Below, in pieces: positions 52,376 through 60,773 of a stretch of 64,000 nt of DNA. Both the position numbers and the translations under genes were made by a program. The notes beneath the pieces are model-generated. The model had not been told where the DNA came from, made no database searches, and worked only from the letters and a program-made list of their open reading frames with translations. Position 1 is the first letter of the stretch; each line of letters starts with the position of its first letter. Source of the DNA: Streptomyces collinus Tu 365 (GTDB lineage Bacteria > Actinomycetota > Actinomycetes > Streptomycetales > Streptomycetaceae); assembly GCF_000444875.1 (NCBI RefSeq), contig NC_021985.1, positions 6,530,170 through 6,594,169 on the forward strand, given 5' to 3'.

Positions 52376-53338
52376 TCAGCGCCGACGCAGGCGCAGGAAC
52401 AGGGCGGCGCCCCCGGTGAGCACCAGCACCGCGGCGGCGCCGCCCGCCAGCACGGGGGCCGAGGGACCCGTGTCCGCGCGGGTGGCCTCGGCCACCGGCG
52501 TGCCGTCGGCGCTCGCGGTCCCCGCGGCCGCCCCCGACGCGCGCTCCTTCGTCCCGGTGGCGACCGGAGTCCCCGTCGACGGGTGCGCGGCCGGACGCGT
52601 GCCGGCCGCCCGGGTCGGTCGGGGGCTCGCCGGCGTGTGCGGGGCGGCCGCCGTCCTCGTGGGCCCCGCGGCCCCGCCCGCCCGCGCGAAGTCCACGTCG
52701 GAGCAGGAGTAGTACGTGTCCGGCGTACTGCTGTTCTGCCAGATCGTGTACAGCATCTGACGGCCCGTCCGGTCCTTCGGCAGGGTCGCCCGGAGGTGGT
52801 AGGCGCCGTTCGTCAGGGGCGGGTCCTTGACCTCGGCCAAGGGCCGCGTGGGCAGGTCGGACCACTTCAGCGGCTTCGCCGGGTCGTACCCGGGCCGGGT
52901 CAGGTACAGCCGGAACGTGCCGGCGTGCGCGATCGTCGAGGCGTACGTCATCGTCAGCCGTCCGCCCGGGGTCAGCCGGGTCGCCGGCCAGTCCCGCCGG
53001 GCCAGGTCCAGCCCCCGGTAGGCGGGCAGGTTCCCGCTGCACAGCCTGCCGTCCGGGATCACCTGCCGGTCCCGGCCCGCCACCCCCGCCACGCGCAGGT
53101 CGTCCCAGGCGGTGAAGGGGGCGCCGTTCGCCGCGACCGCCGCCCGGCAGGCGGCCGACCGGTTCGCGTCGCCACCCTCGGGCGAGCAGGCGTACACCCG
53201 GCTCACCGGATCGGTGGGGGCGCCGTGCGCCTGGGCGGGCCCGGCCGTCCAGGGCAGGAGCAGCAGCGGGACCGCCGCGGCGGCCGCCGTGACGCCCAGG
53301 CGGGCGGTCGTCCGGGTCGTCCGGGTCGTCCGGGTCAT
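52376..53338 (-). CDS. AA10 lytic polysaccharide monooxygenase with C-terminal membrane anchor
   Basis: A 320-residue protein. A signal peptide ends AQA, so the mature protein begins His38-Gly, the first half of the copper histidine brace. The second His is His138 in STIAHAGTFRLYLTR. Further AA10 strings are PVSRVYACSPEGGDANRSAACRAAVAANG and GRQMLYTIWQNSSTPDTYYSCSDVDF. AA10 enzymes oxidatively cleave chitin or cellulose. After the catalytic module (to about 214) comes a Thr/Ala/Pro linker with no carbohydrate-binding module, then a membrane helix (VLAGGAAAVLVLTGGAALFL) and a basic tail. ATG at 53338 has GAGGAGA; a 9-bp DNA repeat encodes TRTTRTTRTT at the start. Confidence 0.88.
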   Translation of the reverse strand: MTRTTRTTRTTARLGVTAAAAAVPLLLLPWTAGPAQAHGAPTDPVSRVYACSPEGGDANRSAACRAAVAANGAPFTAWDDLRVAGVAGRDRQVIPDGRLCSGNLPAYRGLDLARRDWPATRLTPGGRLTMTYASTIAHAGTFRLYLTRPGYDPAKPLKWSDLPTRPLAEVKDPPLTNGAYHLRATLPKDRTGRQMLYTIWQNSSTPDTYYSCSDVDFARAGGAAGPTRTAAAPHTPASPRPTRAAGTRPAAHPSTGTPVATGTKERASGAAAGTASADGTPVAEATRADTGPSAPVLAGGAAAVLVLTGGAALFLRLRRR

Positions 53339-53773
53339 CAGGGACGTCTCCTCGGGAGGCGCGGGAACGGGGTCTGCCGCATCCAGTACGGGTCACGCGC
53401 CCCCCGTGTTCACCCGCTCGCCGCCCCGGAACGGGCTGGCGCCGAGCACCCAACCGGTCGGGCGGTTTCTGGCGGCGCTCTCAGGGAAAGCCACATGGAC
53501 ACTCAGGGCGCCCCGAGCGAGATCGATCAAAGCGTCGACGGCCACCGGCACTTGGCGATCGGAAACGGTCATGAGGCGCTTCAACTGGGGTTATTTCCGC
53601 AAGTGGTTTGCGAATCCGCAGGTCCTGCACCGCCCCGGCCCGCGCCTCACGTGACCTGCCGACTTCCGGTTCCGACCACTCGACTCCCATCCGCCGTGGG
53701 TGAGTTATCGTATGGGTGGGCCAAAACAAACCGCGTGTCCCGTTCGGAAGTGCCGCGAGGAGGGGGTCAGACG
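53339..53773. promoter_or_regulatory. Intergenic region upstream of the cprB-like gene
   Basis: 435 bp without a confident gene. AAAACAAACCG (53723-53733), about 40 bp before the regulator start, resembles half of the autoregulatory elements bound by gamma-butyrolactone receptors (AACAAACCG-type arms), with a looser partner (CGTTCGGAA) downstream. A minus-strand frame at 53393-53584 (63 codons, TTG or ATG start, lower GC at third positions than real genes here) is only a weak gene candidate. Confidence 0.35.
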
Positions 53774-54421
53774 ATGGCGAGGCAGTTACGAGCTGAGCAG
53801 ACCCGGGCGACGATCATCACGGCCGCGGCCGACCTGTTCGACCGGCAGGGCTACGAGTCCACCAGCCTGAGCGACATCGTCGGCCACGCACAGGTCACCA
53901 AGGGGGCGTTGTACTTCCACTTCGCCGCCAAGGAGGACCTGGCGCACGCCATCCTGGAGCTCCAGTCCAGAGCCGCCCAGCAGGTGGTGGCCGACGTCGA
54001 GGGGCGGGGCTACTCGTCCCTGGAGGCCCTGATGCGGGCCACGTTCGCCGTCGCCCGGCTGGCCGTGGACGACCCGGTGCCGCGCGCCGGACTGCGGCTC
54101 GCCACCGCCGACGTCGTCGTACGGGCGCCGCTGCGGCACCCGTTCAACGAGTGGCTGGACTTCGCGACCCGCAAGATCAACGGCGCGGTCAAGGAGGCCG
54201 ACGTACACCCCGAGACCGACGCCGGGATCGTCGCCCACTCCTTGGTCTGCTTCTTCATCGGCACCCGTGTCACCGGCCGCTCCCTCGAACCGGTCGGACG
54301 GCTGCCCCGCAGGGTCGCCGAGATGTGGCACCTGGTGATCCGCGGACTGGTGCCGGTCCACCGCCGCCCCCGCTACCTGACACTCGCCACGCAGCTGGAA
54401 CGGGAGATCAGAACCTGCTGA
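53774..54421 (+). CDS. cprB: Gamma-butyrolactone receptor-like TetR regulator (CprB-like)
   Basis: A 215-residue TetR-family regulator of the ArpA/ScbR/CprB group. The DNA-binding half is RAEQTRATIITAAADLFDRQGYESTSLSDIVGHAQVTKGALYFHFAAKEDLAHAI. The ligand half contains GYSSLEALMRATFAVARLAVDDPVPRAGLRLATADVVVR and VAHSLVCFFIGTRVTGRSLEPVGRLPRRVAEMWHLVIRGLVP, all typical of the group. The length equals what I recall for CprB, and geosmin synthase lies two genes on, as in S. coelicolor. ATG at 53774 has GAGGAGGGGG upstream. Codon 5 is TTA, so translation should depend on the bldA leucyl-tRNA. Confidence 0.9.
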   Translation: MARQLRAEQTRATIITAAADLFDRQGYESTSLSDIVGHAQVTKGALYFHFAAKEDLAHAILELQSRAAQQVVADVEGRGYSSLEALMRATFAVARLAVDDPVPRAGLRLATADVVVRAPLRHPFNEWLDFATRKINGAVKEADVHPETDAGIVAHSLVCFFIGTRVTGRSLEPVGRLPRRVAEMWHLVIRGLVPVHRRPRYLTLATQLEREIRTC

Positions 54422-54443
54422 ACAGCGCGGTACGGTGACGGCC

Positions 54444-55643
54444 ATGCCCGACATCCGCACCGCGCCCGTGATCCTCGGCGACGAACCCGGCTCGTTCCCG
54501 CACCGTGTGCTGGCCGAGCGGCACCCCGCGATCATCGAGCAGGTCCGGGAGGCCTTCCCGTACGGTCCCGGGCAGCACCGCGCGCTGGACGAGCTGCTGA
54601 GCTCCTGCACCGAAGGCGTGATCGAACCGCTGCCCGGGGACGCGGCCGACCTGGAACTCTGGCGCGCCTGGGGCCTGGACGAGTACGCCGGGCGCTCCTG
54701 GTTCGACGTGCCGTGGCTGTGGTCGGAGAGCTACTTCTACCGCCGGCTGCTCGAAGCCGTCGGCTACTTCGGACCGGGCGCCTGGCAGGGTGTCGACCCC
54801 TTCCGCCCGTTCAAGCGCGCCGAGCTCGACGCCCCCGAGACCGACGAGGAACTGGCCGCGCTCGACGCGCTCCAGGACCGGCCGGAGCGGGAGCGGGCCG
54901 ACGCCCTGCTGCACGGCTCCCTCTGGGGCAACCGCGCCGACCTCGGCTTCCGCCTGTCCGCCGAGGGCGCCGAGGCAGCGGCACCGGTCCCCGCCCTGGT
55001 CGCCGACGACAGCGAGACCCTGTGGTCGCTGCTGCCGCCCTCCGGTACCGGCACGCTCGTCCTGGTCGCGGACAACGCGGGCCGCGAACTCGTCCCCGAC
55101 CTGCTCCTGATCGCCCACCTCCTGACCGAGGGCCGGATCGGGCGGGCGGTGCTGCACGTCAAGCCGTACCCCCACTACGTCTCCGACGCCACCACCGCCG
55201 ACGTCGTCGACGCCCTGCGGCGCCTCGTCGCGGCGCCGGGCGCGGCCGCCGGGTACGGGCGCGCCCTGTGGACCGCCATGGCCGACGGCCGCCTCACCAC
55301 CGCCGCCCACCCCTTCTCCCGTGCCCCGCTGCCGTACGCCGACGCCCCGGACGACCTGCGCGCCGAGTTCGCCGCGGCCACCCTGACCGTCTTCAAGGGC
55401 GACCTCAACTACCGCCGCCTGGTCGGCGACCGGCTGTGGCCGCCCACCACCCCGTTCGACGAGGTCACCGCGTACTTCCCCGGCCCGGTCGCCGCCCTGC
55501 GCACCCTGAAGTCCGACGTGGTCACGGGACTCACCGCCGCCACCGAGAAAGCCCTGGACGCGGCGGAGGGCCGGCACTGGCGCACCGGAGGCACGCACGC
55601 CCTGATCCAGGCCGGCGCCTCACACCACGGACAGCGGCAGTGA
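54444..55643 (+). CDS. DUF89 / ARMT1-like damage-control phosphatase
   Basis: A 399-residue protein of the DUF89 family, metal-dependent phosphatases thought to remove damaged or surplus phosphometabolites. Visible are the N-terminal helical part (HRVLAERHPAIIEQVREAFP), VLVADNAGRELVPDLLLIAHLL (the D-N metal motif), LHVKPYPHYVSDATTADV, and TLTVFKGDLNYRRLVGDR, the strongest signature. ATG at 54444 is used (GTG at 54435 also possible), 22 bp after the regulator, so probably co-transcribed. Its last 24 bases overlap the 3' end of the convergent P450 gene. Confidence 0.85.
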   Translation: MPDIRTAPVILGDEPGSFPHRVLAERHPAIIEQVREAFPYGPGQHRALDELLSSCTEGVIEPLPGDAADLELWRAWGLDEYAGRSWFDVPWLWSESYFYRRLLEAVGYFGPGAWQGVDPFRPFKRAELDAPETDEELAALDALQDRPERERADALLHGSLWGNRADLGFRLSAEGAEAAAPVPALVADDSETLWSLLPPSGTGTLVLVADNAGRELVPDLLLIAHLLTEGRIGRAVLHVKPYPHYVSDATTADVVDALRRLVAAPGAAAGYGRALWTAMADGRLTTAAHPFSRAPLPYADAPDDLRAEFAAATLTVFKGDLNYRRLVGDRLWPPTTPFDEVTAYFPGPVAALRTLKSDVVTGLTAATEKALDAAEGRHWRTGGTHALIQAGASHHGQRQ

Positions 55644-56882
55644 CTTGAGCCCGTTGATGAAGTTGGAGACCAGCCGCCCGGCGGGCCCGGCGAGCCGCAG
55701 GCCGGGCACCGCCCGCAGCACCTCCTCGTACAGCAGCCGCAGCTGGAGCCGGGCGAAGTGGGCGCCCAGGCACACGTGCGGACCGTCCCCGAAGGACACG
55801 TGGGGATTGGGAGTGCGGGCGAGGTCGAGCCGGCCCGGCCCGGCGAACACCCGCTCGTCACGGTTGGCCGAGGCGTGGAACACCACGACCTTGTCACCCG
55901 CCCGGATCGCGCGTCCCGCCAGCTCGGTGTCCACCGCCGCCGTCCGGCGGAAGCTCAGCACGGGCGGGTGCCAGCGCAGCAGCTCCTCCAGCGCCGGCGC
56001 CGGAGCGGCCTTCCCGGCGCGCAGCAGGGCGTACGCCCCGGGGTGCTCGGCGAGGGCCAGCAGACCGCCGGGTGCGGCGCTGCGCACGGTGTCGTTGCCC
56101 GCCACGGTGAGCAGGAAGAAGAACATCTCCAGCTCGGCGCCCTCGAGTTCGGGATCGTGGGCGAGAGTCGTCAGGATGTCGTCGGCCGGACACCGTCTTT
56201 TGTGTACGGCCAGCTGCCGCGCGTACGCGAACATGTCCCGCAGCATCGCCGGTGACCGGGGGTCGACCGGCCTGCCCGCCCCGTCCAGCACCGGCGCACC
56301 GGCCTCGCCCGGGTCCTGGTAGCCGATGACCCGCTGCGTCCAGTGCAGCAGCAGCCCCCGGTCGCTCTCCGGCACCCCCAGCAGGTCGGCCAGGTTGAGC
56401 AGGGCGTACTCGTCGGTGACGGCGGCCACCACGTCGACCGTGCCGTCGCCCGACCGCGCCTCCTCCAGTGCCCGCGCGAGCAGCCCCCGGGCCCGCTCGC
56501 GCACGGCCGCCGCGAACCGGTCCACCCGCCCCGGCGTGAACGCCCGGCTCACCAGCCGCCGCAGCCGGCCGTGGACCGGCGGGTCCTGATTGAGCATCAT
56601 CCGCCGGATGAACGGCAGGTCGTCCGGGTCCGGATCACGGATCTGGGTCGCGCCGACGTACGAGGAGAACGTCGCGGAGTCCTTGAGCACACGGACCACG
56701 TCGGCGTGCCGGGTCACCGCCCAGAACCCGGGCCCGGCCGGCCAGCCCAGCACCTCCGGCTCGTCCTGCCAGGCCACCGGATGGTGGTCGCGCAGCAGGC
56801 GGTAGTCCGCGTACGGCACCCCGGCCGCGTACCGGCGCGGGTCGAAGACGTCCGGCACCGGCGGGGCCTCGCGCAGGCTCAC
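55620..56882 (-). CDS. Cytochrome P450
   Basis: A 420-residue soluble bacterial P450. The I-helix oxygen motif is FLLTVAGNDTVRSA, the ExxR helix is ALEELLRWHPPVLSFRRTA, and the haem loop is VSFGDGPHVCLGAHFARLQLRLL with the axial Cys. MLNQDPPVHGRLRRLVSRAFTP is the C-helix region. The overall pattern resembles steroid/terpenoid-oxidising bacterial groups. GTG at 56882 overlaps the stop of the upstream alpha/beta hydrolase in a GTGA, so the two are made together. No ferredoxin gene is adjacent. The pair diverges from geosmin synthase, making a terpenoid substrate possible. Confidence 0.92.
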   Translation of the reverse strand: MSLREAPPVPDVFDPRRYAAGVPYADYRLLRDHHPVAWQDEPEVLGWPAGPGFWAVTRHADVVRVLKDSATFSSYVGATQIRDPDPDDLPFIRRMMLNQDPPVHGRLRRLVSRAFTPGRVDRFAAAVRERARGLLARALEEARSGDGTVDVVAAVTDEYALLNLADLLGVPESDRGLLLHWTQRVIGYQDPGEAGAPVLDGAGRPVDPRSPAMLRDMFAYARQLAVHKRRCPADDILTTLAHDPELEGAELEMFFFLLTVAGNDTVRSAAPGGLLALAEHPGAYALLRAGKAAPAPALEELLRWHPPVLSFRRTAAVDTELAGRAIRAGDKVVVFHASANRDERVFAGPGRLDLARTPNPHVSFGDGPHVCLGAHFARLQLRLLYEEVLRAVPGLRLAGPAGRLVSNFINGLKSLPLSVV

Positions 56883-57664
56883 GCCGGCCCGTCCGCGGTG
56901 TCCGGCCGCAGGAAGTCCTCCACCGCACGGACCAGCTCCAGCGGCGTCTCGTCCATGGCGTAGTGCCCGGCGCACGGCAGGGAGACCAGGCGGGCGCGCG
57001 GGTACCAGGACATCCAGGTCTCGCGCATCAGGGCGGGCGACAGCGCCGGATCGAGCTCACCGGCCACCGCGAGCGCGGGCACCTCCGAGCCCACGACGTC
57101 CGCCCGGAAGTCCTCGCCCGCCCAGGAGTCCAGCCAGGCCCGGAACGCCTTCGCGTCGCTGCGCGCCAGCGAGCGGTCCACCATCCGGTCCAGCCAGGCC
57201 GCCGGCCGGCGGCCACCGGTGGTGAAGTCGATGATCGCGCGCCGGTTCTCCGGCCGGTGCGCCGCGTCCGCGAAGAGCACGCCCTGCTCGCCGGGCAGCG
57301 GCAGCCCCGAGGCCGGCACGGGGGAGACGCCCACGATCCGGCGCAGCCGGTGCGGGGCCACCGACAGCAGCCGCTGCGCCACAGCGCCGCCCATGGAGTG
57401 CCCGACCACCGAGAACCGCTCCCAGCCCAGCCGGTCGGCCAGCTCCACCAGGTCCGCGGCCGCCTCGGTCGTGGTGTACGAGCCCACGGCGTCCCGTGCC
57501 TCGCCGTAGCCGCGCAGGTCGACCAGCGCGTAGGTGAAGGAGGAGCGGTCGAGGTCGGGCAGGACGGGCGCGTAGGCGGACCGGTCGGCGAACCAGCCGT
57601 GCACGGCGAACACCCGGTGGGCGCCGTCGCCGTGCACCTCATGGGGCAGCGCGAAGGAGGTCAT
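56879..57664 (-). CDS. Alpha/beta-fold hydrolase
   Basis: A 261-residue soluble hydrolase. VFAVHGWFADRSAY is the oxyanion His-Gly, VVGHSMGGAVAQRLL holds the nucleophile Ser, VAGELDPALSP the acid, and LPCAGHYAMDETPLELV the catalytic His. An extra cap lies between (RRPAAWLDRMVDRSLA). The family includes esterases and C-C or epoxide hydrolases; the substrate is unknown. It is the first gene of a two-gene operon with the P450. ATG at 57664 has no strong ribosome-binding site. The 207-bp region shared with geosmin synthase holds both promoters and a GTGATCAC palindrome (57817-57824). Confidence 0.85.
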   Translation of the reverse strand: MTSFALPHEVHGDGAHRVFAVHGWFADRSAYAPVLPDLDRSSFTYALVDLRGYGEARDAVGSYTTTEAAADLVELADRLGWERFSVVGHSMGGAVAQRLLSVAPHRLRRIVGVSPVPASGLPLPGEQGVLFADAAHRPENRRAIIDFTTGGRRPAAWLDRMVDRSLARSDAKAFRAWLDSWAGEDFRADVVGSEVPALAVAGELDPALSPALMRETWMSWYPRARLVSLPCAGHYAMDETPLELVRAVEDFLRPDTADGPA

Positions 57665-57871
57665 GCGCCTACGGTGGCCCGCGCGCGGGAGCTCGGCAAG
57701 AGCGCGGACGGGGCGGACGGACCGCACCGGGGACGGCCCGGTGCGATACCGGCGCCCGGTCAACGCCACAGCGGGCGGCGGGAGTTCCCCGTTTCGGGAC
57801 GGGTTCACGCGATGGTGTGATCACGCGGCGCCCGGTGGATGGCCCGTACGACCCCAGGGTAGGGCCCCGCC

Positions 57872-60034
57872 ATGACGCAGCCGTTCGAACTCCCGCACTT
57901 CTACATGCCGTATCCCGCGCGGCTCAACCCCCACGTCGACGAGGCGCGTGCCCACTCGACCGCCTGGGCGCGCGAGATGGGCATGCTGGAGGGCTCCGGG
58001 ATCTGGGACCAGGACGACCTGGAGGCGCACGACTACGGGCTCCTGTGCGCCTACACCCACCCCGACTGCGACGGACCGGCCCTCTCGCTGATCACCGACT
58101 GGTACGTCTGGGTGTTCTTCTTCGACGACCACTTCCTCGACATGTTCAAGCGCACCCCGGACCGGGCCGCCGGCAAGGCCCATCTGGACCGGCTGCCGCT
58201 GTTCATGCCGCTGGATCCCGCGACCCCGGTGCCCGAGCCGGAGAACCCGGTCGAGGCCGGCCTCGCCGACCTGTGGGCGCGCACCGTGCCGTCGATGTCC
58301 GTCGACTGGCGCCGCCGCTTCTCCGTGGCCACCGAGCACCTGCTCAACGAGTCCATGTGGGAGCTGTCCAACATCAACGAGGGGCGCATCGCCAACCCGG
58401 TCGAGTACATCGAGATGCGCCGCAAGGTGGGCGGCGCCCCCTGGTCCGCGGGGCTCGTGGAGTACGCGACCGCCGAGGTGCCCGCCCGCGTGGCGGGGAC
58501 CCGGCCGCTCAGGGTGCTCATGGAGACGTTCTCCGACGCCGTCCACCTGCGCAACGACCTCTTCTCCTACCAGCGCGAGGTCGAGGACGAGGGGGAGAAC
58601 AGCAACGGCGTGCTCGTCCTGGAGACCTTCTTCGGCTGCACCACCCAGGAGGCCGCCGACACGGTCAACGACATCCTCACCTCGCGCCTGCACCAGTTCG
58701 AGCACACCGCGCTCACCGAAGTGCCCGCCGTCGCCCTGGACCGGGGGCTGCGGCCGGACGAGGTGGCCGCCGTGGCCGCCTACACCAAGGGACTCCAGGA
58801 CTGGCAGTCCGGTGGCCACGAGTGGCACCTGCGCTCCAGCCGCTACATGAACCAGGGCGCGCGCCCCACCGCGCCCTGGCAGGCGCCGAGCGGGCCCGGC
58901 ACCTCCGCCGCCGACGTCGGCGCCCTGCTCGCCGCGGCCGCGGCCGAGCGCCTGCGCGCCTACTCCCACCGGCCGTTCCAGAAGGTCGGTCCCTCCCTGC
59001 TGCCCGACTTCCACATGCCGTTCGCCCTCTCCCTGAGCCCGCACCTCGACACCGCCCGGCGGAACCTGGTCACCTGGTCGCAGCGCACGGGCCTGCTCCA
59101 GGAGGGCGTCTGGGACGAGGACAAGCTGGCCGCCTGCGACCTCGCCCTGTGCGCAGCCGGCCTCGACCCGGACGCCACCGCCGAGGCCCTCGACCTCAGC
59201 GCCCAGTGGCTCGCCTGGGGCACCTACGGCGACGACTACTACCCCCTCGTCCACGGCCACCGCCGGGACCTGGCCGCCGCCCGGCTCACCACCGCCCGGC
59301 TCTCCGCCTGCATGCCCGTCGAGGGCGACCCGGCCGTCGTCCCCGTCAACGCCATGGAACGCGGACTGCTCGACCTGTGGGCGCGCACGACCGCGGGGAT
59401 GACGGCCGAGCAGCGGGGCACCCTGAAGAAGGCCGTGGACGACATGACCGAGAGCTGGGTGTGGGAGCTGTCCAACCAGCTCCAGAACCGCGTCCCCGAC
59501 CCGGTCGACTACCTGGAGATGCGGCGCGCCACCTTCGGCTCCGACCTCACCCTCGGCCTGTGCCGCATGGGCCACGGGCCCGCGATCCCGCCCGAGGTCT
59601 ACCGCAGCGGCCCGGTGCGCTCCCTGGAGAACGCGGCCGTCGACTACGCCTGCCTGGTCAACGACGTCTTCTCGTACCAGAAGGAGATCGAGTACGAGGG
59701 CGAGATCCACAACGCCGTCCTCGTCGTGCAGAACTTCTTCGGCGTGGACTACCCGGCCGCCCTCGGTGTCGTCCACGACCTCATGACGCGGCGCATGCAG
59801 CAGTTCGAGCACGTCACCGCCCACGAACTGCCGGTGCTGTACGAGGACTTCCAGCTCTCCGCCGAGGCGCGCGCGGCCATGGAGGGCTATGTCCAGGACC
59901 TGCGCAACTGGCTGGCGGGCATCCTGAACTGGCACCGGGAGGCCGACCGCTACAAGGCCGCCCACCTGGCCCGCCGCGCGCACGGCTTCCTGCCCGACCG
60001 GGCGCCCGCCGTACCTGCCCTGACCCTGGGCTGA
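57872..60034 (+). CDS. geoA: Geosmin synthase (germacradienol/geosmin synthase)
   Basis: A 720-residue two-domain terpene synthase making the earthy odorant geosmin from farnesyl diphosphate. The N-terminal domain has the Mg-binding motif FFFDDHFLD (Asp85/Asp86) and the NSE motif LRNDLFSYQREVEDE; it makes germacradienol. The C-terminal domain has GTYGDDYYP and VNDVFSYQKEIEYEGE and converts germacradienol to geosmin with loss of acetone. Domain order and length match the S. coelicolor enzyme as I recall it. ATG at 57872 follows GGGTAGGG. Sporulation-linked expression is known in the genus, and the cprB-like regulator is 3.5 kb upstream. Confidence 0.97.
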   Translation: MTQPFELPHFYMPYPARLNPHVDEARAHSTAWAREMGMLEGSGIWDQDDLEAHDYGLLCAYTHPDCDGPALSLITDWYVWVFFFDDHFLDMFKRTPDRAAGKAHLDRLPLFMPLDPATPVPEPENPVEAGLADLWARTVPSMSVDWRRRFSVATEHLLNESMWELSNINEGRIANPVEYIEMRRKVGGAPWSAGLVEYATAEVPARVAGTRPLRVLMETFSDAVHLRNDLFSYQREVEDEGENSNGVLVLETFFGCTTQEAADTVNDILTSRLHQFEHTALTEVPAVALDRGLRPDEVAAVAAYTKGLQDWQSGGHEWHLRSSRYMNQGARPTAPWQAPSGPGTSAADVGALLAAAAAERLRAYSHRPFQKVGPSLLPDFHMPFALSLSPHLDTARRNLVTWSQRTGLLQEGVWDEDKLAACDLALCAAGLDPDATAEALDLSAQWLAWGTYGDDYYPLVHGHRRDLAAARLTTARLSACMPVEGDPAVVPVNAMERGLLDLWARTTAGMTAEQRGTLKKAVDDMTESWVWELSNQLQNRVPDPVDYLEMRRATFGSDLTLGLCRMGHGPAIPPEVYRSGPVRSLENAAVDYACLVNDVFSYQKEIEYEGEIHNAVLVVQNFFGVDYPAALGVVHDLMTRRMQQFEHVTAHELPVLYEDFQLSAEARAAMEGYVQDLRNWLAGILNWHREADRYKAAHLARRAHGFLPDRAPAVPALTLG

Positions 60035-60056
60035 CCGGCCCCGCGCACCCCCGGTG

Positions 60057-60101
60057 TCCCGGGTGCCCCGCGGGCGGCCGGGCCCCGGGGCCCCTCCGGG
60101 A
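60057..60101 (+). terminator. GC-rich hairpin after geosmin synthase
   Basis: TCCCGG/CCGGGA outer arms enclose a 14-bp perfect palindrome, GGGCCCCGGGGCCC (60080-60093). It could end the geosmin synthase transcript, but its compact palindromic centre leaves the fold uncertain. Confidence 0.4.
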
Positions 60102-60197
60102 TGACTACCCGCCGCCCGCCGCCCGGCAGTCTCACTCGTTCGTGTCTCGTCGCGGCCCCGCGCCCCGGGTAGAGCACCAGCCGGAGGCGAGCGAACC

Positions 60198-60773
60198 ATG
60201 GAACAGACTGCGTTGCGGCCCAGGCCGATGCCGGGCCGGGAACGAACCGACGGCGGCACCCCCGACGTCCCCAGGCACCCGCCCGCCGCGCCCCGGCGCG
60301 GCGGGCGGACGAGGACCCTGCTGCCGGCACTCGTCACCGGCACCGCCCTGCTCCTCACCGGCGTCGGCCTCGGCACGGTCGGCGCCACGGTGATCGGCGC
60401 GAGCAGGCTGGCGGAACTCCGGCGCGACGCCCCGCACCCGGCCGCCCCGGCCGGGCCCGCCCGCCCCGCGGCGGACAGCGCGGCCCGGGGCCCCGGGGAG
60501 GCCCGTACCGGCGCGACCCTGGGCGTGGAGGCCGTGGACGACGGGACCCCCGGCGCCCTGGTGGTCGGCGTCCACGTGCCCGGACCCGGCTACACGGCCG
60601 GTCTGGTCCGCGGCGACGTCCTGCTCCGGTTCGGCGCCGCCCCCGTCGCCACGGCCGCCGACCTCGCCCGGGCCGTCGCCCACGCCCGCCCCGGGACACC
60701 GGTCACGCTCACCGTGCGCCACCGCGACGGCGGCAACCAGCAGCTGACGGTCGTACCCGGCGTACTCACCTGA
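60198..60773 (+). CDS. Membrane-anchored PDZ-domain protein
   Basis: A 191-residue protein: a Pro/Arg-rich cytoplasmic N-terminus, one membrane helix (LLPALVTGTALLLTGVGLGTVGATVIGA), an Ala/Pro linker, then a PDZ domain at about 100-190 (ATLGVEAVDDGTPGALVVGVHVPGPGYTAGLVRGDVLLRFGAAPVATAADLARAVAHARPGTPVTLTVRHRDG). It resembles the PDZ part of HtrA/DegP without a protease domain, so it may bind exported protein tails or recruit a protease. ATG at 60198 follows GGAGGCGAGCG. The stop codon is the first three bases of a 13-bp tandem array. Confidence 0.8.
   Translation: MEQTALRPRPMPGRERTDGGTPDVPRHPPAAPRRGGRTRTLLPALVTGTALLLTGVGLGTVGATVIGASRLAELRRDAPHPAAPAGPARPAADSAARGPGEARTGATLGVEAVDDGTPGALVVGVHVPGPGYTAGLVRGDVLLRFGAAPVATAADLARAVAHARPGTPVTLTVRHRDGGNQQLTVVPGVLT

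Noticed and set aside
53393..53584. 63-codon minus-strand frame upstream of the cprB-like gene
   Set aside because: Third-position GC is lower than in neighbouring genes, the ribosome-binding site is weak and no family is recognised; noted only within the intergenic entry.
55620..56882. P450 as the CvnE member of the conservon
   Set aside because: It is about 9 kb away, on its own operon with a hydrolase, and separated by many unrelated genes.
57817..57824. GTGATCAC upstream of geosmin synthase as a Crp site
   Set aside because: The half-sites touch with no 6-base spacer and the outer bases do not match, so it is not listed as an operator.
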